Origin: an uncultured Alphaproteobacteria bacterium
GTDB taxonomy: Bacteria > Pseudomonadota > Alphaproteobacteria > UBA6615
Assembly (NCBI GenBank): GCA_943787445.1
Contig: CALSML010000019.1
Coordinates: 26,437-90,436 of the forward strand
Direction of reading: 5' to 3'
DNA: 64,000 nt
This document shows, one piece after another, positions 1 through 11,416 of the stretch. The notes below the pieces were generated by a model. It ran no database searches. It worked only from the letters and a program-made list of their open reading frames with translations, and was not told the DNA's origin. Position 1 is the stretch's first letter. Each line of letters starts with the position of its first letter. The position numbers were made by a program, and so were the translations under genes.

Positions 1-123
1 ACCACCTATGGCGCCTGTGGCGTAAAGGTCTGGATCTATCGCGGTGACATTATGGAACATGATCCGATGGCACAGGACCGTCGGATCGAAGAACAGCAAT
101 CGGGCGGGATGCCGGCGCGTTAG
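1..123 (+). CDS. rpsC: 30S ribosomal protein S3, C-terminal end (partial, 5' truncated by window)
   Basis: Frame 1 translates [28 protein letters not shown]..., the S3 C-terminus; stop at 121-123, immediately upstream of rplP. Confidence 0.93.
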   Translation, partial: TTYGACGVKVWIYRGDIMEHDPMAQDRRIEEQQSGGMPAR

Positions 124-144
124 GCGCCGCTCGGAGGTAAGGTC

Positions 145-558
145 ATGTTAAGTCCGAAACGAACTAAATATCGTAAGCAGCACAAGGGTCGGCTGCACGG
201 CGTTGCCCAGTCAGGCACGTCACTCAACTTCGGCTCGTATGGCATGAAGGCGGTTACGCCGGCTCGTGTCACCGCCCGCCAGATTGAGGCCGCCCGCCGT
301 GCCATGACGCGTCATATGCGTCGTGCCGGTCGTGTCTGGATTCGTATTTTCCCCGATGTTCCTGTCAGCCAGAAGCCGGCTGAAGTGCGGATGGGTAAAG
401 GTAAGGGTACGCCTGAATATTGGATGGTCCGCGTAAAGCCGGGTCGTGTGATGTTCGAAATCGACGGTGTTCCCGAGAATGTTGCGCGCGAAGCTTTTGA
501 ATTGGCCGCAGCTAAGCTTCCGCTTCAAACGCGCGTTGTTTCGCGCGAGGTGAGATAA
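145..558 (+). CDS. rplP: 50S ribosomal protein L16
   Basis: [16 protein letters not shown]...; spc operon order. Confidence 0.98.
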   Translation: MLSPKRTKYRKQHKGRLHGVAQSGTSLNFGSYGMKAVTPARVTARQIEAARRAMTRHMRRAGRVWIRIFPDVPVSQKPAEVRMGKGKGTPEYWMVRVKPGRVMFEIDGVPENVAREAFELAAAKLPLQTRVVSREVR

Positions 559-563
559 GAGCC

Positions 564-758
564 ATGAAACCGGTCGATATCCGCGCCAAGAGCGAAGACG
601 AATTGCGCGATCAGTTGCGTGATCTGAAGAAAGAGGCGTTCAACCTGCGCTTCCAGCAAGCCAGTGGGCAGCTTGAGAACACATCTCGTGTTCGTGACGT
701 CCGCCGAGACATTGCTCGGGTGCAGACAATCCTCAGCGAGCGCCGTACGGCGCAATAA
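564..758 (+). CDS. rpmC: 50S ribosomal protein L29
   Basis: 64 aa, [12 protein letters not shown]-like motif; operon order. Confidence 0.97.
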   Translation: MKPVDIRAKSEDELRDQLRDLKKEAFNLRFQQASGQLENTSRVRDVRRDIARVQTILSERRTAQ

Positions 759-780
759 CGAGCGTACAGGAGTTAACAGG

Positions 781-1020
781 ATGCCGCGACGGGTACTCAT
801 CGGCACAGTGGTGAGCAACAAGATGGAGAAGTCGGTGACCGTACAGGTCGATCGCCGGGTGAAACATCCGCTCTACAAGAAATTCATGACCCAATCCAAG
901 AAGATTGCGGCGCATGACGAAACCAACACGCTTGAGATAGGCGATCAGGTCCGCATTCGTGAATGTCGCCCGATTTCCAAGAGCAAGCGGTTTGAAGTTA
1001 TCGAAAAGGTCGACGCCTAG
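781..1020 (+). CDS. rpsQ: 30S ribosomal protein S17
   Basis: MPRRVLIGTVVSNKMEKSVTVQVDRRVKHPLYKK; internal start within the 664..1020 ORF. Confidence 0.97.
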   Translation: MPRRVLIGTVVSNKMEKSVTVQVDRRVKHPLYKKFMTQSKKIAAHDETNTLEIGDQVRIRECRPISKSKRFEVIEKVDA

Positions 1021-1056
1021 AGCTTTGCGCTTTGGGTTTTTGAAGGACAGAAGCTT

Positions 1057-1425
1057 ATGATTCAGATGCAGACCAACCTGGAAGTCGCTGACAATAGCGG
1101 CGCGCGCCGGGTGCAGTGCATCAAGGTGCTGGGTGGTTCCAAGCGCATGACAGCCGGTGTTGGCGATGTCATCGTCGTTTCCATTAAGGAAGCGATCCCG
1201 CGTGGCCGAGTGAAGAAGGGTGAAATTCATCGTGCCGTCATCGTGCGCACGAAGAAGGACATTTCTCGTTCGGATGGAAGCACGATCCGCTTTGACAGTA
1301 ATGCAGCAGTATTGATCAACCCGCAGGGCGAGCCGATCGGAACCCGGATCTTCGGACCGGTGACCCGTGAGCTGCGTGCCCGCCGGTACATGAAGATCAT
1401 CTCGCTGGCGCCGGAGGTTCTGTGA
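1057..1425 (+). CDS. rplN: 50S ribosomal protein L14
   Basis: [30 protein letters not shown]. Confidence 0.98.
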   Translation: MIQMQTNLEVADNSGARRVQCIKVLGGSKRMTAGVGDVIVVSIKEAIPRGRVKKGEIHRAVIVRTKKDISRSDGSTIRFDSNAAVLINPQGEPIGTRIFGPVTRELRARRYMKIISLAPEVL

Positions 1426-1757
1426 TGGCGACGAATGCGAAAACCAAAATGCGTATCAAGAAGGGCGACCAGGTTGTTGTCCTGATGGGACGTGAAAAGG
1501 GCAAGTCGGGCGAGGTTCTTCGCGTTGATCTCGAGCGCAACCGCGTTCTGGTTCAGGGTGTGAATATGGTGAAACGCCATGAACGCGCCACCCAGACTTC
1601 GCCTGGTGGCATCAATCAGTACGAAGCGATGTTGCACGCATCGAATGTGTCACTGATCGACCCGGAAACAAGCAAACCGACCCGTGTCGGCTACAAGACG
1701 CTCGATGATGGCCGCAAGGTTCGCTTTGCCAAGCGATCCGGCGAAGTCATTGATTGA
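1425..1757 (+). CDS. rplX: 50S ribosomal protein L24
   Basis: KOW-type [23 protein letters not shown] at 1425 overlaps the rplN stop (alternative GTG at 1422). Confidence 0.96.
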   Translation: MATNAKTKMRIKKGDQVVVLMGREKGKSGEVLRVDLERNRVLVQGVNMVKRHERATQTSPGGINQYEAMLHASNVSLIDPETSKPTRVGYKTLDDGRKVRFAKRSGEVID

Positions 1758-1767
1758 TAGGTGAGAG

Positions 1768-2310
1768 ATGACTACGCGATTGGCAGAACATTACGAAAGC
1801 ACCGTGAAGCCGAAGCTCAAAGAGCATTTCGACTACACGAATGACCTCGCGATTCCGCGTCTGGACAAGATTGTCCTGAACATGGGGCTCGGCGAGGCCG
1901 CGACGGATTCCAAGAAAGTCGACACGGCGACCAATGAGATGGCGCGTATTGCCGGCCAGGCACCTGTTGTCACACGGGCCAAGACTTCGGTCGCCAACTT
2001 CAAGTTGCGCGAAGGCATGCCGATCGGTTGCAAGGTGACCTTGCGCCGGGAACGGATGTTTGAATTCCTCGACCGTCTGGTAACCATTGCCTTGCCGCGT
2101 GTTCGCGATTTCCGTGGTTTGCGTACAACCAGCTTTGACGGGCGTGGCAATTATTCAATGGGCTTGCGGGAGCAGATTGTGTTTCCGGAAATCAACTATG
2201 ACGAAATTGACGACATCCGCGGCATGGATGTGATCATTTGCACGACGGCGAATACGGATGATGAAGCCCGCGAGTTGCTGCGCGCTTTTGAATTTCCGTT
2301 CCGCGATTAA
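1768..2310 (+). CDS. rplE: 50S ribosomal protein L5
   Basis: [16 protein letters not shown]..., [27 protein letters not shown]. Confidence 0.98.
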   Translation: MTTRLAEHYESTVKPKLKEHFDYTNDLAIPRLDKIVLNMGLGEAATDSKKVDTATNEMARIAGQAPVVTRAKTSVANFKLREGMPIGCKVTLRRERMFEFLDRLVTIALPRVRDFRGLRTTSFDGRGNYSMGLREQIVFPEINYDEIDDIRGMDVIICTTANTDDEARELLRAFEFPFRD

Positions 2311-2334
2311 ACGTCGGTCAGGAGACAAGACGAC

Positions 2335-2640
2335 ATGGCTAAACAAAGTGCGATTCAGAAGAATAAGCGGCGCCAGAAACTGGTTCTCCAGTTTGCCGAA
2401 AAGCGCGCTGCGCTGAAGGCGATTGCGAAAGATTCCTCGCGTCAGCCCGAAGAGCGTTTTGCGGCGCGTATGAAGCTGGCGAAACTGCCGCGCAATTCTT
2501 CGAAGACCCGAATTCGCAATCGTTGTGAAGTGACGGGCCGGCCTCGCGGATATTATCGCAAGTTCCGGATGTCGCGCCTCGCGCTTCGCGAGCTTGGTTC
2601 GAATGGCCTGATTCCAGGTCTCTTGAAGTCAAGCTGGTAG
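2335..2640 (+). CDS. rpsN: 30S ribosomal protein S14
   Basis: 101 aa; [41 protein letters not shown]; zinc-independent form. Confidence 0.98.
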   Translation: MAKQSAIQKNKRRQKLVLQFAEKRAALKAIAKDSSRQPEERFAARMKLAKLPRNSSKTRIRNRCEVTGRPRGYYRKFRMSRLALRELGSNGLIPGLLKSSW

Positions 2641-2653
2641 AGGGAACGCGATC

Positions 2654-3052
2654 ATGAGCATGACAGATCCACTCGGAGATATGCTGACCCGCATCCGCAA
2701 CGGACAGCGCGCCGGTCATTCTTCGGTTATTTCGCCCGCATCGAAATTGCGCGAGCGTGTCCTGGAAGTATTGCAGCAGGAAGGTTTCATCCGCGGTTAT
2801 AGCGTGGCCGAAATGCGTTCGGGAATTTCGGAAATTACGATCGAGTTGAAGTATCAGGAGGGCACACCGGTGATCCGCGAGATCAAACGTGTGTCCCGTC
2901 CGGGACGACGTGTGTATTCGAAAATTCGCGATCTGCGTCAGGTCTATGGCGGATTGGGGATTTCGATCCTCTCGACACCGAAGGGTGTGGTGTCTGACCA
3001 GACGGCGCGCGCGGAAAATGTCGGCGGCGAGGTTCTGTGCCACGTCTTCTAG
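2654..3052 (+). CDS. rpsH: 30S ribosomal protein S8
   Basis: [25 protein letters not shown]... Confidence 0.98.
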   Translation: MSMTDPLGDMLTRIRNGQRAGHSSVISPASKLRERVLEVLQQEGFIRGYSVAEMRSGISEITIELKYQEGTPVIREIKRVSRPGRRVYSKIRDLRQVYGGLGISILSTPKGVVSDQTARAENVGGEVLCHVF

Positions 3053-3082
3053 ACGACGGCACGGTTTGAGGAGACATAGATA

Positions 3083-3616
3083 ATGTCACGTGTAGGTAAC
3101 AGCCCGGTGGTTATCCCTGACGGAGCCGAAGTACAGGTTTCCGGTCAGACGGTTTCGGCCAAGGGCAAGCTGGGTGAGCTTTCAGTCAATATCCCAACGG
3201 ATATCGAAGTGATGCAGGAAGACGGGTCCATCGTCTTCAAGCCTCGTGCGAACAACAAGCGCACACGTATGGCCTGGGGCACGTCCCGTGCACTGGTCGG
3301 GAATATCGTCACCGGTGTCACCGAGGGATTTACCAAAACCCTCGATATCACCGGCGTTGGTTATCGTGCCGCGGTACAGGGCAAGAACCTGAACCTGCAG
3401 CTTGGATTTTCCCACGATGTGAATTTCCCCATTCCAGAGGGAATTACGATTGCGTGTGAAGGACAGACGACCGTTGTGATTTCGGGTGCGGACAAGCAGG
3501 CCGTTGGCCAGGTTGCAGCCAAGATCCGCAGCTATCGGAAGCCGGAGCCCTACAAGGGCAAGGGTGTTCGTTATCGCGATGAGCAGATTCTGCGTAAGGA
3601 AGGTAAGAAGAAATGA
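3083..3616 (+). CDS. rplF: 50S ribosomal protein L6
   Basis: [17 protein letters not shown]..., [27 protein letters not shown]. Confidence 0.98.
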   Translation: MSRVGNSPVVIPDGAEVQVSGQTVSAKGKLGELSVNIPTDIEVMQEDGSIVFKPRANNKRTRMAWGTSRALVGNIVTGVTEGFTKTLDITGVGYRAAVQGKNLNLQLGFSHDVNFPIPEGITIACEGQTTVVISGADKQAVGQVAAKIRSYRKPEPYKGKGVRYRDEQILRKEGKKK

Positions 3617-3975
3617 CGTCGAACCCGCGCAACCTGGCTATTCGCCGCCGCAGTCGCGTGCGTGCAAAGCTTCGTCGTGTCGCCAAGAGCGAGCGGCCTC
3701 GGCTGAGTGTCTTCCGCTCCGGACGGCATATCTATGCTCAGATCATCGATGACAAGCAGGGATGCACCCTCGCGGCCGCATCCTCGAATGACAAGGAATT
3801 CAAATCCGGTAAGGGTTGGAATGTCGAAGGCGCAAGCGAGGTCGGTAAGTTGATTGCCGCACGCGCCAAGGATGCCGGTGTGTCGGATGTTGTGTTCGAT
3901 CGCGGCGCGTATCTCTTTCATGGCCGGGTCAAAGCCCTGGCGGAGGCCGCCCGCGAGAGCGGTCTGAACTTCTAG
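3613..3975 (+). CDS. rplR: 50S ribosomal protein L18
   Basis: [20 protein letters not shown]...; [26 protein letters not shown]. Confidence 0.98.
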   Translation: MTSNPRNLAIRRRSRVRAKLRRVAKSERPRLSVFRSGRHIYAQIIDDKQGCTLAAASSNDKEFKSGKGWNVEGASEVGKLIAARAKDAGVSDVVFDRGAYLFHGRVKALAEAARESGLNF

Positions 3976-3985
3976 GAAATCTGGC

Positions 3986-4630
3986 ATGGCACAGGCACCA
4001 CAACGCAATCAGCGCGAAGGCGGCGGCGGACGCCGCGACGGTGGCGGACGTCGGGACGGCGGACGTCGTGATGAACGCGAAGAGAGCGAATTCATTGAGC
4101 GGCTGGTCAGCATCAACCGCGTGGCGAAAGTCGTAAAGGGCGGCCGTCGTTTCGGTTTTGCCGCCATTGTCGTGGTTGGCGATCGGCGCGGACGTGTTGC
4201 GCATGGTTCGGGCAAGGCCCGGGAAGTTCCCGAGGCCATTCGCAAGGCTACGGAAGCCGCCAAGCGCCAGATCATTCGGGTCCCGCTTCGCGACGGTCGT
4301 ACGCTCCATCATGATGTTCGCGGTCACTTCGGTGCCGGGCATGTTGTTCTGCGTGCTGCGCCTCCGGGAACCGGTATTATTGCCGGTGGTCCGCTGCGTG
4401 CGGTGTTCGAATGCCTCGGTGTTCAGGACGTTGTTGCAAAATCGATCGGAACATCCAACCCGCACAACATGATCAAGGCAGCCTTCGAGGCCCTGGAGAG
4501 CATGATGTCACCGCGTGCTGTTGCAAACCGTCGTGGTCTGAAGGTGGCCGATATCATCAGCCGTCGCAGCATCCAGGATTCCGCAGCTGGCGCAGGTGCT
4601 GAGACCGAAACAGTTGAGGCGGAGGCTTAA
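3986..4630 (+). CDS. rpsE: 30S ribosomal protein S5 with Gly/Arg/Asp-rich N-terminal extension
   Basis: [28 protein letters not shown]-terminal [21 protein letters not shown]. Confidence 0.98.
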   Translation: MAQAPQRNQREGGGGRRDGGGRRDGGRRDEREESEFIERLVSINRVAKVVKGGRRFGFAAIVVVGDRRGRVAHGSGKAREVPEAIRKATEAAKRQIIRVPLRDGRTLHHDVRGHFGAGHVVLRAAPPGTGIIAGGPLRAVFECLGVQDVVAKSIGTSNPHNMIKAAFEALESMMSPRAVANRRGLKVADIISRRSIQDSAAGAGAETETVEAEA

Positions 4631-4632
4631 TC

Positions 4633-4827
4633 ATGACTGCTGCAAAGAAAACCCTGCGTGTCACGCAGCTCGGGAGCCCGATTGGCCGCCGTGCGGATCA
4701 GCGTCAGACCCTGATTGGTCTCGGTCTGAACAAGCGTCACAAGACTCGCGAACTCGAAGATACCCCGTCAGTGCGCGGTATGATCAGGAAGGTCCAGCAT
4801 CTCGTTCAGGTCGACGAAGCTGAGTAA
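4633..4827 (+). CDS. rpmD: 50S ribosomal protein L30
   Basis: [51 protein letters not shown]. Confidence 0.97.
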   Translation: MTAAKKTLRVTQLGSPIGRRADQRQTLIGLGLNKRHKTRELEDTPSVRGMIRKVQHLVQVDEAE

Positions 4828-4839
4828 CGGAATATTGTC

Positions 4840-5367
4840 ATGAATATCAATGATTTGTCAGACAATCAGGGTGCCCGTCGTCCGCGCAAGCGCATCGGTC
4901 GTGGTCCTGGCTCGGGAACCGGAAAAACCGGTGGTCGCGGTGTGAAGGGGCAGAAGTCCCGTTCCGGTGTGGCCATCAAGGGTTTTGAAGGTGGCCAGAT
5001 GCCGCTTTACATGCGGTTGCCGAAACGTGGCTTCAACAAGCCCAACCGGGCAACGTTGCAGGAGCTGACCCTGGGTCGTCTGCAGGAAGCAATCGACGCT
5101 GGCAAGATCAAGGCCGATGGTGCCATCAATGATGATGCGCTGGTTGCCGCTGGTGTTGTCCGCCGGAAACTCGACGGTGTGCGTTTGATTGCCACTGGCG
5201 AAATCACGGCCAAGGTCGCTCTGGAAATCACAAGTGCATCTTCGGGTGCAGTTGCGGCGGTCGAAAAGGCAGGTGGCAGTGTCGCAGTGGCAATTGCGCC
5301 CAAGGTCAAGACACCACGTAATATCAAGACCGCACCGGCAGATGCCGGCGCGAGTGACGGTGAATAG
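4840..5367 (+). CDS. rplO: 50S ribosomal protein L15
   Basis: [28 protein letters not shown]. Confidence 0.98.
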   Translation: MNINDLSDNQGARRPRKRIGRGPGSGTGKTGGRGVKGQKSRSGVAIKGFEGGQMPLYMRLPKRGFNKPNRATLQELTLGRLQEAIDAGKIKADGAINDDALVAAGVVRRKLDGVRLIATGEITAKVALEITSASSGAVAAVEKAGGSVAVAIAPKVKTPRNIKTAPADAGASDGE

Positions 5368-5450
5368 GCCGGGCCAACGACATTTGCGTTGACTGGAGAC
5401 CGGTTCGGCCCACATGGATCGTAACGAACAAGTTGCGAACGGAAAAATAG

Positions 5451-6795
5451 ATGGCGAGTAGTGCGGACCAGATCGCATCGAATTTGAATTTCGGTGCGTT
5501 CGCAAAAGCGAAAGAACTTAAGAAGCGCCTGTGGTTCACACTTGGCGCTCTTATCGTCTATCGCCTGGGCACCTATATTCCGATTCCGGGCATCGACCCG
5601 GTGATCATTGACGACATCTTCAGTCAGCAGTCCGGCGGAATTCTGGGCGTGTTCGATGCTTTTGCCGGTGGTGCCCTGTCGCGCATGAGTATCTTCGCGC
5701 TGAACGTCATCCCATATATCTCTGCTGCCATTATCATGCAGCTCATGACGGCCATTTCGCCGAGCATTGAGCAGTTGAAAAAAGAGGGTGAATCCGGTCG
5801 TAAGAAGATCAACCAGTACACCCGTTACCTGACGGTCTTTCTGGCAGTGATCCAAGCTTATGGCCTGTCAGCCGGCCTCGAGGGAATTTCGACGTCTCAG
5901 GGACCGGCCGTTGCGGATCCCGGGCTCTTTTTCCGCGCCAGCACGGTCATTACCATTGTCGGCGGGACGATGTTCCTGATGTGGCTGGGCGAACAGATCA
6001 CTGCACGTGGTGTGGGCAACGGGATTTCACTGATTATCTTTGCCGGGATCGTGGCCAATCTGCCCACGGCATTTGCATCGACGCTGGAACTGGGCCGAAC
6101 CGGAGCATTGTCGGCACTGTTCATTGTTGGTTTCCTGATCTTTGCAGTCGCCGTCATTATGTTCATCGTGTTCTTTGAACGCGCTCAGCGTCGGATTATT
6201 GTCCAGTATCCCAAACGCCAGGTCGGCAACCGGATGTTCGGTGGCGAATCTTCTCATATTCCGCTGAAGCTCAACACGTCGGGTGTTATTCCGATCATCT
6301 TTGCCACCTCCATTTTGCTGACACCGGTTTCGATTGCCGGATTTTCTGGCGGAGGCGGGGATGGCACGCTTGGTCTGATCACATCTCTGATCGGGCGCGG
6401 ACAGCCTTTGTTTTTCCTGTTGTTTGCCGCGCTGATCATATTCTTCTCATTCTTCTACACGGCGATCGTTTTCAATCCGCAGGAGACTGCGGACAACCTG
6501 AAGAAAAACGGCGGATTCGTGCCCGGTATTCGGCCAGGCAAGAACACAGCTCAGTTCTTTGATTATGTGCTGACCCGTTTGACAGTTGTCGGCACTGCCT
6601 ATCTGGTTGTTGTTGCGCTGTTGCCGGAAGTTCTTGATCACCCGTTTTTCAGTCCCGTTCTTCTTTGGTGGAACGAGTTTGCTGATCGTTGTTGTGGTCT
6701 CTCTGGATACGGTTGCACAAATTCAGAGTCATCTGCTTGCCCATCAGTATGAGGGGCTTATTCGCAAGGCCAAGCTCAAGGGTCGGCGCGGATAA
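5451..6795 (+). CDS. secY: Preprotein translocase subunit SecY (1-nt frameshift near 6633)
   Basis: ORF 5451..6752 is SecY up to LLPEVL; the C-terminus [52 protein letters not shown] is in another frame ending at 6795. Confidence 0.95.
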
Positions 6796-6818
6796 CGGCG
6801 ATCGGGGGCGAAGAGACA

Positions 6819-7397
6819 ATGAACATTATACTTTTGGGACCGCCAGGTGCGGGCAAGGGCACACAGGCCAAGGTTCTGGTCGATGGCAAAGGGCTCGTTC
6901 AGCTTTCAACCGGTGACATGCTTCGCGCCGCTGTGGCGTTGGGAAGTGAAATGGGGCTGGAAGCCAAGGCAGTGATGGATGCAGGTAAACTGATGCCTGA
7001 CGACATCATGGTGCAGATCATTTCCGATCGTATTTCCCAGCCGGATTGCGAAAACGGGTTTATTCTGGATGGTTTCCCGCGCACAACAGCGCAGGCGGAA
7101 GCCCTGGATAAGATGCTGGGAGAGAAGGGTCTCCCACTAGACCATGTGATCGAAATTTCGGTCAATGATTCTGTCCTGATTGACCGGATCAATGCACGTG
7201 TTGCCGAAACGCCTGAAGGTGAGCGGCGGGACGACGACAACGCAGAAACGCTGAAACACCGTCTTGAGGTGTATCACGAGCAAACCGCACCGATTCTTCC
7301 GTATTACGAGGCTCGGGGCATGTTGAAGAAGGTCGACGGCATGAAGCCGATCGATGATGTATCGAAACAAATAGAGGCGATCATAACGGCTGGCTAA
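6819..7397 (+). CDS. adk: Adenylate kinase
   Basis: MNIILLGPPGAGKGTQAK...LDGFPRT; short-LID form. Confidence 0.98.
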   Translation: MNIILLGPPGAGKGTQAKVLVDGKGLVQLSTGDMLRAAVALGSEMGLEAKAVMDAGKLMPDDIMVQIISDRISQPDCENGFILDGFPRTTAQAEALDKMLGEKGLPLDHVIEISVNDSVLIDRINARVAETPEGERRDDDNAETLKHRLEVYHEQTAPILPYYEARGMLKKVDGMKPIDDVSKQIEAIITAG

Positions 7398-7447
7398 GCT
7401 ATTGACCCGGTGGCGGAAAATTCTATAATTCCGCCGCCCGGTTAGCC
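7392..7447 (+). promoter_or_regulatory. Structured hairpin between adk and rpsM
   Basis: GGCTAA(7392)...CCGGtGGCGGAA-aattctataa-TTCCGCCgcCCGG-TTAGCC(7447): outer and inner arms complementary; no T-tract follows. Confidence 0.5.
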
Positions 7448-7496
7448 TTTCATTTGGCCGTTTTGACCGCACCGTAACCACGAAGGAGTTCGGAGC

Positions 7497-7868
7497 GTGG
7501 CACGCATTGCAGGTATCAATATTCCAACGCAGAAGCGGCTTCCGATCGCGTTGACGTATATTCATGGGATCGGACACACAAAAGCCGAGGAAATCTGTGA
7601 AAAATGCAGTATTCCCTTGGAGCGTCGTGTTCACGAGCTCACTGATGATGAGGTGATCCGCGTTCGTGAGACGATCGATCAGAATTATCAGGTCGAAGGT
7701 GATTTGCGTCGTGAAGTCGCGATGAACATCAAGCGCTATATGGATCTTGGTTCATATCGTGGCGTTCGGCATCGTAAGGGATTGCCTGTAAACGGGCAGC
7801 GCACGCACACAAATGCGCGCACGCGCAAGGGTAAAGCTCGGCCGATCACCGGTAAGAAAAAGGCCTAA
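7497..7868 (+). CDS. rpsM: 30S ribosomal protein S13
   Basis: [26 protein letters not shown]. Confidence 0.98.
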   Translation: MARIAGINIPTQKRLPIALTYIHGIGHTKAEEICEKCSIPLERRVHELTDDEVIRVRETIDQNYQVEGDLRREVAMNIKRYMDLGSYRGVRHRKGLPVNGQRTHTNARTRKGKARPITGKKKA

Positions 7869-7895
7869 GGGCTCTAGAAGCAAGGTATTCAAGTT

Positions 7896-8288
7896 ATGGC
7901 AAAAGCCGCTACAGCACGCGTTCGTCGGCGCGAGCGCAAAAATATCACATCGGGCGTTGCGCATGTGAACGCGACGTTCAACAACACTCACATCACGATC
8001 TCTGATGCGCAGGGCAATGCCATTGCATGGTCTTCTGCCGGGTCACAGGGATTCAAGGGATCGCGTAAGTCGACCCCCTATGCGGCTCAGATGGCCGCTG
8101 AGGATGCGGGGAAGAAGGCCCAGGAACATGGCATGAAGACCCTTTCGGTCGAGGTCAAAGGTCCGGGTTCGGGACGTGAATCAGCCTTGCGTGCGCTGCA
8201 GGCGGTCGGTTTCGAGATCACCATGATCCGTGACGTGACGCCGGTTCCACATAACGGATGCCGCCCGCGCAAACGCCGGCGCGTCTGA
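7896..8288 (+). CDS. rpsK: 30S ribosomal protein S11
   Basis: [30 protein letters not shown]...[15 protein letters not shown]. Confidence 0.98.
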   Translation: MAKAATARVRRRERKNITSGVAHVNATFNNTHITISDAQGNAIAWSSAGSQGFKGSRKSTPYAAQMAAEDAGKKAQEHGMKTLSVEVKGPGSGRESALRALQAVGFEITMIRDVTPVPHNGCRPRKRRRV

Positions 8289-8292
8289 TTGC

Positions 8293-8308
8293 GCGCCCTC
8301 CGGGGCGC
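8293..8308 (+). promoter_or_regulatory. Intercistronic hairpin rpsK-rpoA
   Basis: GCGCCC-TCCG-GGGCGC perfect 6-bp stem with TCCG tetraloop; no T-tract. Confidence 0.45.
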
Positions 8309-8379
8309 CGTTACCAATATCAAACGGTTCGCTGCGACATGGGGTCGAGGCGGGCCGCAAAAGGTTTAAGGAAAGCAAT

Positions 8380-9399
8380 ATGCTTCAAAAGAATTGGACC
8401 GAACTGATCAAGCCGAACAAGCTGGATATCGCCGGTGGTATAAACCCGGCGCGGCAGGCAACTGTTGTTGCCGAGCCGCTCGAGCGCGGCTTCGGTCTGA
8501 CACTGGGCAACGCCCTGCGCCGTGTTCTGCTGTCGTCCCTGCAGGGCGCTGCTGTGACGTCGATTCAGATCGAAGGCGTGCTGCACGAGTTCTCGTCTAT
8601 TCCGGGTGTTCGCGAAGACATCACCGATGTGGTGCTGAACGTCAAAGGCATGGCGCTGCGGATGCACAGTGAAGGGCCCAAGCGGATGACGCTGACGGCC
8701 ACGGGCCCGGGTGTTGTGACTGCAAGTCAGATCGACACAGGTGCGGATATCGAAATCATGGATCCCGATCATGAGCTGATGACGCTTGACCAGGGGGCCC
8801 GTGTGGTGATGGAACTCATGGTCGAGTCCGGGAAGGGCTATGTCCCCGCGGCCCAGAACCGCGCCGCTGATGCTCCCATCGGGCTGATTCCGGTCGATGC
8901 TCTGTTCTCGCCGGTTCTCAAGGTCTCCTACCATGTTGGCAATGCCCGTGTGGGCGAGCGTACTGATCTGGACAAGCTGACCCTTGACCTGGAAACGAAC
9001 GGCGCGATTTCGCCGGAAGACTCCGTTGCACTGGCCGCGCGCATTCTTCAGGACCAGTTGCAGCTCTTCGTGAACTTTGATGAGCCAAAAACTGCACAGC
9101 CGGTCGAGGAAATCGACGACGAGCTGGAATTCAATCGGAACCTTCTTCGCAAGGTCGACGAGTTGGAACTTTCGGTCCGTTCGGCAAACTGCCTCAAGAA
9201 CGACAACATCGTTTATATTGGCGATCTGGTTCAGAAGACCGAAGCCGAGATGCTTCGCACCCCGAACTTTGGCCGCAAATCCCTGAACGAGATCAAGGAA
9301 GTACTGGCGCAGATGGGTCTCCATCTCGGCATGGAAATTCCGGCATGGCCGCCGGAGAATATTGAAGATTTGGCAAAGCGCCTCGAAGAGCCCTTTTAA
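8380..9399 (+). CDS. rpoA: DNA-directed RNA polymerase subunit alpha
   Basis: 339 aa; [53 protein letters not shown]. Confidence 0.99.
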   Translation: MLQKNWTELIKPNKLDIAGGINPARQATVVAEPLERGFGLTLGNALRRVLLSSLQGAAVTSIQIEGVLHEFSSIPGVREDITDVVLNVKGMALRMHSEGPKRMTLTATGPGVVTASQIDTGADIEIMDPDHELMTLDQGARVVMELMVESGKGYVPAAQNRAADAPIGLIPVDALFSPVLKVSYHVGNARVGERTDLDKLTLDLETNGAISPEDSVALAARILQDQLQLFVNFDEPKTAQPVEEIDDELEFNRNLLRKVDELELSVRSANCLKNDNIVYIGDLVQKTEAEMLRTPNFGRKSLNEIKEVLAQMGLHLGMEIPAWPPENIEDLAKRLEEPF

Positions 9400-9426
9400 C
9401 GGCTTCGAAGCTTAGGAGTAGGTACT

Positions 9427-9855
9427 ATGCGTCACCGTAAAGGTCCGCGGAAACTCAACCGTACAAGCAGTCACCGCAAGGCGATGTTTGCAAACATGTC
9501 TGCCGCGCTGATCAAGCACGAGCAGATCGTGACGACCTTGCCCAAGGCAAAGGAACTGCGCAGCATCGTCGACAAGCTCATCACTCTGGGCAAGCGCGGT
9601 GATTTGCATGCCCGTCGTCAGGCGCTCAGCACGATCAGGGATCGTGCCCTGGTGGAGAAGATGTTCTCGACCCTGGCCGAGCGGTATGCGGATCGTCCGG
9701 GTGGTTACACACGTGTTCTCAAGGCCGGTTTCCGGCATGGTGACAACGCTCCGATGGCGATTATCGAACTGGTGGATCGCGATGAGGACGCCAAAGGCCA
9801 GGATTCGGGTCCGGTCCAGGTGGACGATGAGGAGCTCGAAGAGGTAGCGGCTTAG
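9427..9855 (+). CDS. rplQ: 50S ribosomal protein L17
   Basis: [45 protein letters not shown]. Confidence 0.98.
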   Translation: MRHRKGPRKLNRTSSHRKAMFANMSAALIKHEQIVTTLPKAKELRSIVDKLITLGKRGDLHARRQALSTIRDRALVEKMFSTLAERYADRPGGYTRVLKAGFRHGDNAPMAIIELVDRDEDAKGQDSGPVQVDDEELEEVAA

Positions 9856-9881
9856 GGCGCGAACGTCTTGTACAAGAATAG

Positions 9882-9907
9882 AGGCCGCCCTCCGGGGCGG
9901 CCTTTTT
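9882..9907 (+). terminator. Rho-independent terminator after rplQ
   Basis: AGGCCGCCC-TCCG-GGGCGGCCT followed by TTTTCG. Confidence 0.92.
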
Positions 9908-9953
9908 CGTTAGGGACGATGAAACTTCCAGCGAAGCGGACTAATATCCTGTC

Positions 9954-11416
9954 ATGATGAAGTCTTTGCATTTCCCTTTCATGGTTCTGGCTGCACTGCT
10001 GTCTGTCGCATTTGCCGCGCCGGACGTCTTTGCGCAGCGCGCAGTGCCCGAGGCGCGCGAACAGGTGATGCTGTCCTTTGCGCCGCTTGTGAAGAAGGCG
10101 TCACCGGCGGTGGTGAATATATTCACCCGCAAAGCCGTGCAGCAGCGCGGGCCGTCCTCGCCGTTGTTCAATGACCCCTTCTTTCGCCGGTTTTTCGGGG
10201 AGTCGTTTGATCGAATCGAGCCGCGGGAGAATGTCGAGAATTCACTGGGCTCCGGCGTCATTGTTCGTCCTGATGGTCTGATCGTGACGAATTTTCACGT
10301 CATCGAGGGCGCAGATACGATCCGTGTTGTTCTGTCGGACCGCCGGGAGTTTGATGCAGAGATTCTGCGCGAGGATGAACAGACGGATCTGGCCATCCTC
10401 AAGGTCGATACCGATGACGGACAGCTTCCCTATGTGGAACTGGGCGACAGTGACGAACTGGAAGTCGGCGATCTGGTGCTGGCGATCGGCAACCCGTTCG
10501 GTGTGGGACAGACGGTGACAAGCGGGATCGTTTCCGGTCTGGCGCGGACCAATGTCGGAATTTCGGATTTTAACTTCTTCATCCAGACCGATGCGGCGAT
10601 CAATCCCGGAAATTCGGGGGGTGCTCTGCTGCGGATGGATGGCACACTGGCCGGTGTGAACACCGCGATTTTCTCACGAAGTGGCGGTAGCCAGGGGATC
10701 GGTTTTGCGGTCCCGTCCAACATGGTGCGCACGGTGATCGCCGGTGCGCTGCTTCGGGGGATGCCCTGCGCCGGGCCTGGCTGGGGGCCAAGGCTGACAC
10801 CGTTTCGGCGGAGATCGCGAATGCCATTGGTCTTGCGATCGCCCGGATGGAGTCATCCTCTCGGATATTCACCCGGAAGGGCCGGCGCTTCGGGCTGGCC
10901 TCAAGTCCGGCGATATCATCGTCGCGGTTGAGGAGCAGCCGGTGTTCGACGAAGAGGGTCTTCGGTTTCGAATCGCCACCGGGCTTCTGGGTGGCACCAC
11001 CAAACTTCGAAGATTCGCCGCCCGGGTCGCGTGTTCGATGTCGACCTGTTTCTGGAGCATCCCCCGGAGGTCCCGGCACGGGATGAGCATCAGCTGCGGG
11101 GCGCGCACCCGCTGGCGGGTGCCACGGTGGCCAATCTGTCGCCAGCGCTCGCGGCTGAAATGGGTCGCGACCATTTTGATGCGGGGGTCGATTGTCCGGG
11201 ACATCGCCTCGCGCAGTCCCGGCCCATCGGTTGGAGTTCCGTCCGGGGGACGTTGTCCTGGAGAGGTCAATGGACAGGCCGATCGAGCCTTCGTCTCCGA
11301 CCTGCGCGATGCGACCGCTGCGCCGCACCCGCGCTGGGTATCTGAAAGTCCGCCGGGCCGGTCGAATTTTCTCGCTATCGATATCCGGATGACGTCGGAA
11401 CGCAACTCAGTCTGAG
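9954..11416 (+). CDS. DegP/HtrA-type trypsin-like serine protease with PDZ domain (several frameshifts after ~10760; 3' end approximate)
   Basis: Signal peptide; LGSGVIVRPDGLIVTNFHVIEGAD, DLAILKVD, INPGNSGGALL intact to ~10760; PDZ-like pieces (HPEGPALRAGLKSGDIIVAVEEQPVFDEEGLRFRIA, VFDVDLFLEHPPEVP) scattered over three frames. Confidence 0.85.

Noticed and set aside
5451-6795. secY frameshift as programmed recoding
   Set aside because: No slippery heptamer, SD-like element or hungry/stop codon context; a single duplicated T explains it
8320-9324. 334-aa minus-strand ORF opposite rpoA
   Set aside because: Shadow ORF of a GC-rich conserved gene; rpoA is unambiguous on +
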